Shown here in pieces: positions 4,846 through 10,867 of a stretch of 10,867 nucleotides of DNA. This DNA comes from an uncultured Alphaproteobacteria bacterium (GTDB lineage Bacteria > Pseudomonadota > Alphaproteobacteria > Rs-D84). The translations under genes were made by a program, and so were the position numbers. The stretch lies in contig CALXPA010000023.1 of assembly GCA_944390185.1 (NCBI GenBank), positions 1 to 10,867 on the forward strand, written 5' to 3'. Within the stretch, counting starts at the first letter, position 1; the number at the start of each line of letters is the position of its first letter. The notes beneath the pieces are model-generated. The model saw only the letters and a list, made by a program, of their open reading frames with translations. It had not been told where the DNA came from and searched no databases.

Positions 4846-6576
4846 TTATATGGACATACGGCTGGCAATCTGTTGCTGGACATATTCGTCTTCGCTGTTG
4901 TACAGCGGCCATTCGGATTCAGCCAATTCACGCATAGTGGTCAACGGTTGGTCCAAACGTGCGCGATACAGCCACATGTTTGACATTACGCGTTTTATAT
5001 AGCTGCGCGTTTCGTACGTTGGAAAACTTTCTATATACAGCAGTGGGTCGTATGTCTGGAACATTTTTTCAAATTCAACCAGTGTACCCATTCCGGCATT
5101 GTATGCCGCCAGCATTTTTATAATGTTATTATTTATGTTCGGGTGTGCCAATAAATCGACAATGTATTGTTGCCCCAGGAACATATTGTGTTCTGGGTTC
5201 GACATATCGATGTCGGATATGTTAACCTTGTTCTCGCGGGCGACGCGTTTTGCGGTTCCGGGCATTATCTGCATCAGGCCGTTCGCGCCCGCCCCAGATT
5301 TTGCGTTGGTGCGAAAGCCGCTTTCTTGTTTCGTAATTGCCAACAGCAAGGCGCGATCAATTGACCAACCGCCCATCGGTTCCCAATCTGGCAATGGATA
5401 TTGCGCAGAATATATGATGTCATCATCAATTTCCAGAATCCCCCGGTCCTGTATCAGACTGGATGCCTGGATTGATACCCGCGGCAATCCGTACGCGGTC
5501 GCCACGGAATTAATTGCGTGCAGGACGCGGTCAGAAACCTTTGGCGTAATCATGTACTTTAAATATAATTCGGCGCGTTCTTTTTGTCCGACCTGTAACA
5601 GCCCCAGCGCAATTTTCCCGTATTTTGTTTCGCGCAGTTCGTCAATATCTTCGTCTGTTATATCTTGTTCAAAGAATTCATACTTTGGCGTGTGGCCCAA
5701 CATCATAGATGCCAGTGCACCATAAAATGCCATCGGGTGTGCGGCCGCAATTTTCCAATATTCTTTGGCGGCACTGCGATCATCGTTTGCATCAGCCGCG
5801 CGACCGGCCCAGAATGCAGCCTCGGTCTTGCGGGCATTGTTTATCTGGTCCAGGTCCAGAATCGCACTGAAATATTTTTGGCTTTCGTCAAATTTTTCTT
5901 CTTTGTAATACAGCAACCCCATTGCCCACAGACCGTATTCTGATTTTGCGTCTGATGCGACAAAGCCCCACTTTTTCGCCAATTCAAATTCGCCGTTTGT
6001 GTAGTATATAAATGATAGCCGGCCCGCCAAGCGCCCATAGTCAGATTCTGTTAATTTGCGTTTAAATGTCGAATCTTCCAGTATCAGACGGGCGCGCTTT
6101 GTTGAACCACTGCGGATTGCGCGTTTGAATTGGTTGATTTTTGTTGCGGTATCGCCGCTGTATTTTTTTTCTGTCCATGTTTCAGACTGGGCCGTTTCGA
6201 TAGATGCGCCGCCCGTTATGGTGCGCGGTACGTATGCGTTACGCACCGTGGCTTGCTTTATTTTGGCCAATTTTACCATGCGTTCGGCGCCCGGCATGTC
6301 ATAGTATTTATCCATCCATGCCACCAGTTCTTTGCCACGGGTGCGATAGGTGTCGGATATATAACGCTGGTACAGAACTTCATTAATCAGCAATGGATTA
6401 TTCAATTGTTCTTGCAGTTTTTGCGCCGCGCTGATTTCTTCGGCGTCTTGGAGTAAGAATATTTGTTCATACAGGCTGGCGTCGCCATCAGACAGTATGT
6501 CCAAATCCGGGACATCTGCGCCAATCGCGCCAATTGGCAATAGTATTGCTATTAAAAATGTGAATATTTTTTTCAT
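4846..6576 (-). CDS. slt: Soluble lytic murein transglycosylase, Slt family
   Basis: This enzyme cleaves the MurNAc-GlcNAc bond of peptidoglycan in the periplasm, giving 1,6-anhydro ends, and serves wall remodelling and recycling. The 576-aa product starts with a signal peptide (1-20, cleavage after IGA), continues with a long helical superhelix region (about 30-390) with TPR/Sel1-like features such as YYTNGEFELAKKWG and WAGRAADANDDRSAAKEYW, and ends with the catalytic SLT domain (about 400-540). Motifs are KQESGF with catalytic Glu418, GLMQIMPGTA (433-442), AAYNAGMG (490-497) and ETRSYI (522-527). ATG 6576 is preferred over an in-frame GTG at 6615, which overlaps nrdR and would bury the signal peptide. 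There is no clear ribosome binding site, but the start lies 8 nt after the nrdR stop, so translational coupling is likely. Confidence 0.92.
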   Translation of the reverse strand: MKKIFTFLIAILLPIGAIGADVPDLDILSDGDASLYEQIFLLQDAEEISAAQKLQEQLNNPLLINEVLYQRYISDTYRTRGKELVAWMDKYYDMPGAERMVKLAKIKQATVRNAYVPRTITGGASIETAQSETWTEKKYSGDTATKINQFKRAIRSGSTKRARLILEDSTFKRKLTESDYGRLAGRLSFIYYTNGEFELAKKWGFVASDAKSEYGLWAMGLLYYKEEKFDESQKYFSAILDLDQINNARKTEAAFWAGRAADANDDRSAAKEYWKIAAAHPMAFYGALASMMLGHTPKYEFFEQDITDEDIDELRETKYGKIALGLLQVGQKERAELYLKYMITPKVSDRVLHAINSVATAYGLPRVSIQASSLIQDRGILEIDDDIIYSAQYPLPDWEPMGGWSIDRALLLAITKQESGFRTNAKSGAGANGLMQIMPGTAKRVARENKVNISDIDMSNPEHNMFLGQQYIVDLLAHPNINNNIIKMLAAYNAGMGTLVEFEKMFQTYDPLLYIESFPTYETRSYIKRVMSNMWLYRARLDQPLTTMRELAESEWPLYNSEDEYVQQQIASRMSI

Positions 6577-6584
6577 GTTGTTTT

Positions 6585-7085
6585 TCAAAATAGTGATGTT
6601 TTTGGCAGTGGACACGCGGCTGTGTTATCATCTGCCTCTGGTATTTGGTCCAAGATTTTCTTGAAATCCGAAATGCGTGAAAATTTACGATATACCGACA
6701 CAAAGCGCACAAACGCAATCGGGTCCAAATTTAACAGTGAATCAGAAACCATCTGGCCAACCAGTGCGCTGCTGACCGTGTCATCGGCGGTTTCGGTTTC
6801 CAGTCTGCGATGAATTGATGTTACCAGTTTTTCAATCTGTTCATCGCCGACATCGCGATTGCGACACGCCAACTTTATGCTGCGCCGCAGTTTTTCACGA
6901 TCAAACGCCTCCAGCTTGCCGCTGTTTTTGCGCACCATCAAATCGCGCATTTGAACGCGTTCGACCGTGGTGAATTTCGCCCCGCATTGATTGCACACAC
7001 GACGGCGCCGAATTATGGCATCTTCGGTGTCGGGGCGGGAATCTGTGACCCGGCTGTCAGTAGAATTACAGTACGGACATCTCAT
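6585..7085 (-). CDS. nrdR: Transcriptional repressor NrdR
   Basis: NrdR is a zinc-ribbon, ATP-cone repressor that senses ATP/dATP and represses ribonucleotide reductase genes. Residues 1-40 form the zinc ribbon (Cys3, Cys6, Cys31, Cys34; MRCPYC, then RRRRVCNQCGAKFTT). Residues 49-139 are the ATP-cone domain, closing with the conserved VRFVSVYRKF. Length is 166 aa, slightly above the usual ~150-160 because of a short C-terminal tail. The frame is open far upstream, but ATG 7085 matches the universal MRCPxC start exactly. No real ribosome binding site precedes it, and a promoter -10 ends 7 nt before ATG. It heads the nrdR-slt transcription unit and is divergent from ccrM. Its targets (nrd genes) are not in this window. 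Confidence 0.96.
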   Translation of the reverse strand: MRCPYCNSTDSRVTDSRPDTEDAIIRRRRVCNQCGAKFTTVERVQMRDLMVRKNSGKLEAFDREKLRRSIKLACRNRDVGDEQIEKLVTSIHRRLETETADDTVSSALVGQMVSDSLLNLDPIAFVRFVSVYRKFSRISDFKKILDQIPEADDNTAACPLPKTSLF

Positions 7086-7092
7086 AACCTGT

Positions 7093-7121
7093 ACAATAGC
7101 AATCAAAAAACGGCCTGTAAA
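7093..7121 (-). promoter_or_regulatory. Candidate nrdR promoter, giving a leaderless mRNA
   Basis: On the minus strand TTTACA (7121-7116) and TATTGT (7098-7093) are spaced by 17 nt. Only seven nucleotides, ACAGGTT, separate the -10 from the nrdR ATG, so the first transcribed base would fall at or next to the start codon. A second, more distant TTGACA (7193-7188) has a poorly spaced AT-rich -10. Confidence 0.5.
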
Positions 7122-7229
7122 GCATAATTTGCAAATCTGCCACGGGGCAAAAAATTGCTTTTTTATAAAAATCAAGTGATTTATTTGTGTCAACGTCTGG
7201 TGGCGTAACTTTTTCACAGGGGGATTTTG

Positions 7230-7238
7230 TGATACAAT
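7230..7238 (+). promoter_or_regulatory. Extended -10 promoter of ccrM
   Basis: TGATACAAT fits the extended -10 pattern TGn-TATAAT, 25 nt before the ccrM ATG; GAGAGA just before the start can serve as ribosome binding site. No good -35 is seen, as expected for extended -10 promoters. A similar TGATATAGT precedes clpP. Confidence 0.45.
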
Positions 7239-7263
7239 ATATCCCAGAGACCGAGAGAGATTT

Positions 7264-8364
7264 ATGAACAAGTATCTGAATCAAATTTTAACCGGCGATT
7301 GTGTTCAAGTTATGCGTGATATACCGACGGGATCGGTCGATGCGGTTTTTGCAGACAGTCCGTATAATCTGCAGCTGGGGAATAAAACGTTGTACAGACC
7401 CGAAGATCAAACCGCCGCCCGGGCGGTACGTGATGCATGGGATGCGTTTGACAGCCCGGCGGCCTATGATGAATTTACGCGTGCGTGGCTGGCGGAATGT
7501 CGGCGCGTGCTGAAGCCAGATGGGGCAATGTGGGTCATCGGCAGTTATCATAATATTTTTCGGGTCGGGGCAATTTTGCAAGATTTGGGATTCTGGATAT
7601 TGAATGATATTGTATGGGTCAAGACAAACCCAATGCCAAATTTTCGCGGTACGCGTTTTACCAATGCGCACGAGACACTGATATGGGCCACCCCGCGCAA
7701 GACAGGAAAGTATACGTTTAATTATGAAACAATGAAAAAACTGAACGGCGGCAAACAAATGCGGTCGGATTGGGATATTAATATCTGTCTGGGGGAAGAA
7801 CGGGTCAAGGACGCCGACGGGAAAAGTTTGCATAATACGCAAAAGCCGATGGATTTGTTGCGGCGTGTGATATTGGCGTCGACCAAGCAGGGTGATGTCA
7901 TACTGGATCCGTTCTTGGGCAGTGGTACGACCGCCGCAGTGGCCAAGGAACTGGGGCGGAACTTTATCGGAATCGAACGCGAGGCAGCATATGTCGCCGC
8001 GGCACGTGCACGTGTTGATGCGGTGCAGCCGATTGATTTGTCGGAAATAGAGGTTGCCGCCCCCAAGCGTGACGAGATACGCGTGGCGTTCAAAGAATTG
8101 ATAGAGGCAGGGTTGCTGTATGTCGGACAAACGTTGGTCAGTCCGCGTGGTGAACGTGTTATGATTACGCGTGACGGTATGTTGACACATTCGCTGCATG
8201 GCAAGGCGTCAATTCACGTTATGGCCGCGCGTTTGCAACATTGTGTCAGTTTTAATGGATGGGATTATTGGTCCGCGCAAAAGCGGGATGGTTCGTTGGT
8301 GCCGATTGATGAACTGCGCAAGTATGTGCGTAATGTCAAGCGCGATATGAAAAAGGTTGCATAA
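7264..8364 (+). CDS. ccrM: CcrM-type DNA adenine-N6 methyltransferase (GANTC)
   Basis: This orphan beta-class methyltransferase should transfer a methyl group from S-adenosylmethionine to adenine in GANTC, the cell-cycle methylation mark of alphaproteobacteria. The 366-aa product has the catalytic motif near the N-terminus (FADSPYNLQLG, residues 29-39), the strongly conserved block WVIGSYHNIFRVG (90-102) and NPMPNFRGTRFTNAHETLIW (122-141), then the SAM-binding motif DPFLGSGTT (215-223) and FIGIERE. The C-terminal domain (about 268-360, with AGLL and NGWDYW), which CcrM needs for DNA binding and which distinguishes it from HinfI-like enzymes, is present. Oddly, the catalytic tetrapeptide reads D-S-P-Y instead of the usual D-P-P-Y. 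No restriction enzyme is adjacent, supporting an orphan regulatory role. It is transcribed alone, between an extended -10 promoter and a strong terminator. Confidence 0.95.
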   Translation: MNKYLNQILTGDCVQVMRDIPTGSVDAVFADSPYNLQLGNKTLYRPEDQTAARAVRDAWDAFDSPAAYDEFTRAWLAECRRVLKPDGAMWVIGSYHNIFRVGAILQDLGFWILNDIVWVKTNPMPNFRGTRFTNAHETLIWATPRKTGKYTFNYETMKKLNGGKQMRSDWDINICLGEERVKDADGKSLHNTQKPMDLLRRVILASTKQGDVILDPFLGSGTTAAVAKELGRNFIGIEREAAYVAAARARVDAVQPIDLSEIEVAAPKRDEIRVAFKELIEAGLLYVGQTLVSPRGERVMITRDGMLTHSLHGKASIHVMAARLQHCVSFNGWDYWSAQKRDGSLVPIDELRKYVRNVKRDMKKVA

Positions 8365-8391
8365 AAAATCCCGCCACGGCGGGATTTTTTT
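8363..8391. terminator. Bidirectional terminator between ccrM and the convergent gene
   Basis: A6, TCCCGCC (8369-8375), AC, GGCGGGA (8378-8384), T7. The outermost loop pair probably opens to give a 4-nt loop. It overlaps the ccrM stop and ends just before the stop of the convergent gene, so it serves both strands. The stem is the same heptamer pair as in the DsbA-gene terminator. Confidence 0.85.
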
Positions 8392-8392
8392 A

Positions 8393-8764
8393 TTACCGTG
8401 TACGTTGAAACAGCGCGGCGATACGTGCCCGTATTTGTTCTGGGATAGACGGCTTTTGTAGGCGTTCGGTGCGCTGCAGTGCGGTTATTCGATTGCATAT
8501 TGCGTGATATGTGGCGTCGTTTGCATGCAGGTCTTGTAAATATGCAACCAAATCGTGCAGTACGTGTGTTGTATATTCATATTCGTTGTTAATGTTTTCT
8601 TGGGGAACGGCGGCGCTGTCGCGACGCTGGTTATAATGGCGCAGCATTTGCAATACGCGATTGTTATATTCTATTCTGGATTGTGCGGCGTCATATGCAT
8701 CCTGCATTATGTCAATATGTCTGGCCAAACGTTGGCGTTCAATTAAATGATATCCTGGTGTCAT
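8393..8764 (-). CDS. Hypothetical 123-aa helical protein
   Basis: I do not recognise the family. The product has no signal peptide or transmembrane segment, a single cysteine, and looks almost wholly alpha-helical and highly charged (many Arg, Gln, Asp), with an Arg-rich C-terminus (IRARIAALFQRTR). It is a gene rather than a chance frame because it has a consensus promoter (TTGACA / CATAAT) with proper spacing, an AAGAGAT ribosome binding site about 7 nt before ATG, and a terminator immediately after its stop. It is convergent with ccrM and divergent from clpP. A small cytoplasmic nucleic-acid-binding or adaptor role would be guesswork. Confidence 0.72.
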   Translation of the reverse strand: MTPGYHLIERQRLARHIDIMQDAYDAAQSRIEYNNRVLQMLRHYNQRRDSAAVPQENINNEYEYTTHVLHDLVAYLQDLHANDATYHAICNRITALQRTERLQKPSIPEQIRARIAALFQRTR

Positions 8765-8797
8765 ATTTTTTATCTCTTGTATTTGTTATCTGGGGTT

Positions 8798-8825
8798 ATT
8801 ATGACACATAAATAAAATTTGTCAA
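8798..8825 (-). promoter_or_regulatory. Sigma-70 promoter of the 123-aa gene
   Basis: On the minus strand TTGACA (8825-8820), a perfect -35, is followed after 16 nt by CATAAT (8803-8798). The -10 lies 33 nt upstream of the start codon. Confidence 0.6.
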
Positions 8826-8838
8826 TGGTTCTCTGGGG

Positions 8839-8867
8839 TTGTTTTTTTATGACATGATACCTATATA
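8839..8867 (+). promoter_or_regulatory. Candidate distal promoter of clpP
   Basis: TTGTTT (8839-8844), 17 nt, TATATA (8862-8867). The -10 reads CCTATATA, which also resembles the -10 of alphaproteobacterial heat-shock (RpoH) promoters, a plausible control for a protease operon; the -35 part for RpoH is not convincing. The leader would be about 60 nt. Confidence 0.4.
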
Positions 8868-8881
8868 CATGATAAATTCGC

Positions 8882-8906
8882 GAATCGGGTTTTTGTGTGA
8901 TATAGT
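8882..8906 (+). promoter_or_regulatory. Candidate proximal clpP promoter with a GANTC site
   Basis: TGATATAGT (8898-8906) is an extended -10 element 30 nt before the clpP ATG and resembles TGATACAAT of the ccrM promoter. GAATC at 8882-8886, within the palindrome ATTCGCGAAT (8876-8885) plus one base, lies where the -35 contact would be and is a potential CcrM methylation site. Regulation by methylation is inference only. Confidence 0.4.
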
Positions 8907-8936
8907 TTACAAATGTAATAAAGCGAGGTTTTGAAT

Positions 8937-9518
8937 ATGGCATTAATACCCATGGTTATCGAAGAATCACCACGCGGTGAACGTTCTTTTGATATTTATT
9001 CCAGATTGTTACGTGACAGAATTGTTATGGTAAACGGCCAGATTGAACCAAATATGGCAAATTCAATCGTGGCCCAGCTGCTGTTCTTGGAATCTGAAAA
9101 TCCAAACGCAGACATTTCGATGTATATTAATTCGCCCGGGGGCGACGTGTCGGCTGGTTGGGCAATTATGGACACGATGCAGTATATTAAATCGCCTGTG
9201 TCGACGATTGGCATGGGACTGGTTGCGTCGATGGGGTCTGTTTTGTTGGCGGCGGGCGCACATGGCAAGCGTTTTGTTCTGCCGAATACCCAAATTATGA
9301 TACACCAGCCGATGGCCGGGGCCGAAGGGCAAATTACCGATATGGAAATTCGTATGGCCCAATATCAAAAAAATAAAAAAACGCTGATTAAGCAAATGTC
9401 ACAGTTCACAGGACGTAAGGAAAAAGAACTGTTTGATGCAATGGAACGCGATAATTGGATGTCGCCGGACGAGGCCAAAGATTTCGGTCTGATTGACGAT
9501 GTGTTAAAGCGTAAATAA
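8937..9518 (+). CDS. clpP: ATP-dependent Clp protease proteolytic subunit ClpP
   Basis: ClpP is the serine peptidase that forms the double-heptamer barrel of ClpXP and degrades proteins fed in by ClpX. The 193-aa product is of standard length and contains the catalytic triad Ser98 (GLVASMGSVLLAAG), His123 (TQIMIHQPMAG) and Asp172 (MERDNWMSPDEA), and the INSPGGDVSAG substrate-loop motif (64-74). ATG 8937 is chosen because GAGG lies 8 nt upstream and it gives the canonical start ALIPMVIEESPRGERSFDIYSRLL; an in-frame TTG at 8931 adds two residues without better support. Two candidate promoters precede it. The stop is 31 nt before the clpX start, the conserved clpP-clpX order. Confidence 0.97.
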   Translation: MALIPMVIEESPRGERSFDIYSRLLRDRIVMVNGQIEPNMANSIVAQLLFLESENPNADISMYINSPGGDVSAGWAIMDTMQYIKSPVSTIGMGLVASMGSVLLAAGAHGKRFVLPNTQIMIHQPMAGAEGQITDMEIRMAQYQKNKKTLIKQMSQFTGRKEKELFDAMERDNWMSPDEAKDFGLIDDVLKRK

Positions 9519-9549
9519 TTTTATCTGGATCTGTGGGGGATATGTAGAT

Positions 9550-10824
9550 ATGAGTGACGATAAAATAAAATCATCGGACGCCAGCCAGGCAAACGCCACG
9601 CCGCAATTCTGCAGTTTTTGTGGCAAGGCCGTGTACGAGGTAAAAAAACTGGTCAGTGGACGAAACGTCTGTATTTGTGACGAGTGTATAAATCTGTGCA
9701 ATGATATCATGGCGGATGATATGCGGGCAGATGTCGATCGTGAACGGGCCAAGTTGCCAACACCGCGCCAGATTTATGATTTCTTGAATGAATATATTGT
9801 CGACCAGGATGATGCAAAACGCACACTGGCGGTGGCGGTGTATAATCACTATAAACGTCACAGTGTGGCCGATGCGTCGCGGGTGGAAATTCAAAAGTCT
9901 AATGTGTTGCTGATTGGGCCGACGGGTACGGGCAAGACCTTGTTCGCGCAAACGTTGGCGCGGATATTGGATGTGCCGTTTGCAATTGCAGATGCCACCA
10001 CATTGACCGAGGCTGGATATGTCGGTGACGATGTGGAAAGCGTGCTGACGCGATTGTTGCAAAACGCTAATTTTGACGTTGAACGCGCTGTGCGTGGAAT
10101 TATTTATATAGATGAAATTGATAAAATTGCACGCAAGTCTGAAAATCCATCGCTGACACGGGACGTATCTGGCGAAGGTGTTCAACAGGCGCTGTTGAAA
10201 CTGGTCGAAGGAACCGTCGCGAATGTCCCAGCGGGTGGGGCCGGGCGCAAACATCCGGGCGAGGCAACAGTACAACTGGATACATCAAAGATTCTGTTTA
10301 TTTGTGGCGGGGCGTTTGACGGACTGAACAAGATAATTGGCGCCCGTTCGAATGAACGTGCCGGCATCGGATTTGGGGCAAACGTCGAATCGAAAAAAGA
10401 TCGGGAATCTAAAAATTACCTGGGGGATGTGCAACCGTCAGACTTGGTGAAATTCGGCATCATTCCGGAACTGGTCGGGCGATTGCCGGTGATTACAACA
10501 CTGCAAGATTTAGACGAAGATGCATTGGTTAAAATTTTGACAGAACCCAAGAACGCAATTGTTCGTCAGTATGCGGCAATGTTGGACATGGACGGCGTAA
10601 AGTTGACGATTACAGATGACGGATTGCACGAAATTGCCAAAATGGCGGTGGCGCGCAAGACGGGTGCACGTGGATTACGCAGTATACTGGAAAAGATATT
10701 ACTGCAACCAATGTTTAATGCCCCAGACCAGGCAGACTTGGCAGAAATCGTAATTGACAAGGATGTTGTGGCGGGGAAAAAGGCACCTGTTGAAATTCTG
10801 CGCGATGCGAAAAAAGTTGCCTAG
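9550..10824 (+). CDS. clpX: ATP-dependent Clp protease ATP-binding subunit ClpX
   Basis: ClpX is the hexameric AAA+ unfoldase that recognises tagged substrates, unfolds them and threads them into ClpP. The 424-aa protein is full length. The N-terminal zinc-binding domain has Cys21, Cys24, Cys43 and Cys46, with additional Cys41 and Cys50. The AAA+ module has Walker A GPTGTGKT (123-130), pore loop GYVG (156-159), Walker B IIYIDEID (184-191), RKH loop (233-235), the ClpP-docking IGF loop (273-275), arginine finger in LVGRLP (Arg311) and sensor 2 GARGLR (372-377). GGGGGA lies 9 nt before ATG. Co-transcription with clpP is expected. The 43 nt after its stop, to the window end, show no terminator or gene. 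Confidence 0.97.
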   Translation: MSDDKIKSSDASQANATPQFCSFCGKAVYEVKKLVSGRNVCICDECINLCNDIMADDMRADVDRERAKLPTPRQIYDFLNEYIVDQDDAKRTLAVAVYNHYKRHSVADASRVEIQKSNVLLIGPTGTGKTLFAQTLARILDVPFAIADATTLTEAGYVGDDVESVLTRLLQNANFDVERAVRGIIYIDEIDKIARKSENPSLTRDVSGEGVQQALLKLVEGTVANVPAGGAGRKHPGEATVQLDTSKILFICGGAFDGLNKIIGARSNERAGIGFGANVESKKDRESKNYLGDVQPSDLVKFGIIPELVGRLPVITTLQDLDEDALVKILTEPKNAIVRQYAAMLDMDGVKLTITDDGLHEIAKMAVARKTGARGLRSILEKILLQPMFNAPDQADLAEIVIDKDVVAGKKAPVEILRDAKKVA

Positions 10825-10867
10825 GTAACGGCATCGGACCACGGGGCCATTTCGTATTGCAAAAAAA

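Noticed and set aside
6577..6615. Alternative GTG start of slt at 6615
   Set aside because: It would overlap nrdR by 31 nt and place 13 residues before a perfectly good signal peptide; ATG 6576 fits better.
7225..7245. NrdR box near nrdR/ccrM (ACAATATAT)
   Set aside because: Only half of the palindromic consensus matches, there is no second box, and the sequence is better explained as the ccrM -10 region.
7288..8199. Long antisense open frame (303 codons) opposite ccrM
   Set aside because: A shadow of the ccrM codon pattern; composition is unlike a folded protein and ccrM is unmistakable on the other strand.
9571..10275. Antisense open frame (234 codons) opposite clpX
   Set aside because: A shadow frame of clpX with no start signal or recognisable domain.

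Overview
The window is a stretch of bacterial chromosome, most likely from an alphaproteobacterium. The best evidence is an orphan CcrM-type GANTC adenine methyltransferase with its C-terminal domain, next to nrdR, slt, recO, clpP and clpX homologues. The intergenic palindromes built on GTCATCCC / GGGATCC are also of a kind familiar from alphaproteobacteria. The Cys-rich secreted proteins recall uncultured gut or host-associated lineages, but that is an impression from memory, not a search result.

Left part (1-2610): two tandem + strand genes encode secreted, acidic, Cys-rich proteins of almost equal length (406 and 407 aa). They are clearly paralogous to each other and I cannot assign them to a known family. 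They end at a GC-rich hairpin terminator. Next (2611-3160) comes a cluster of palindromic repeats without credible genes. It contains two nearly identical ~130 bp composite elements, each predicted to fold into four hairpins, plus several half-units. One hairpin differs between the two copies at four stem positions, yet all eight base pairs are kept.

Middle part (3191-7085): four minus-strand housekeeping genes, in transcription order nrdR (ribonucleotide reductase repressor), slt (lytic transglycosylase), recO (recombination mediator) and a membrane-anchored DsbA-like thiol oxidoreductase. nrdR and slt are 8 nt apart and probably co-transcribed. recO and the DsbA gene have their own candidate promoters. 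The oxidoreductase is a plausible disulfide-forming partner of exported Cys-rich proteins such as the two at the left; this is inference.

Right part (7230-10867): ccrM is divergent from nrdR and ends at a bidirectional terminator shared with a convergent 123-aa gene of unknown function. Divergent from that gene are clpP and clpX, the two halves of the ClpXP protease, in one operon. In Caulobacter ClpXP and CcrM both belong to cell-cycle control; here they lie close together but in separate transcription units.

The most interesting signals are the composite repeat with compensatory stem changes, the uncharacterised Cys-rich gene pair, candidate leaderless starts at nrdR and recO (a -10 hexamer 7-8 nt before ATG and no good ribosome binding site), and a DSPY instead of DPPY catalytic motif in CcrM. 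I see no CRISPR array, tRNA, rRNA, transposase or phage gene.
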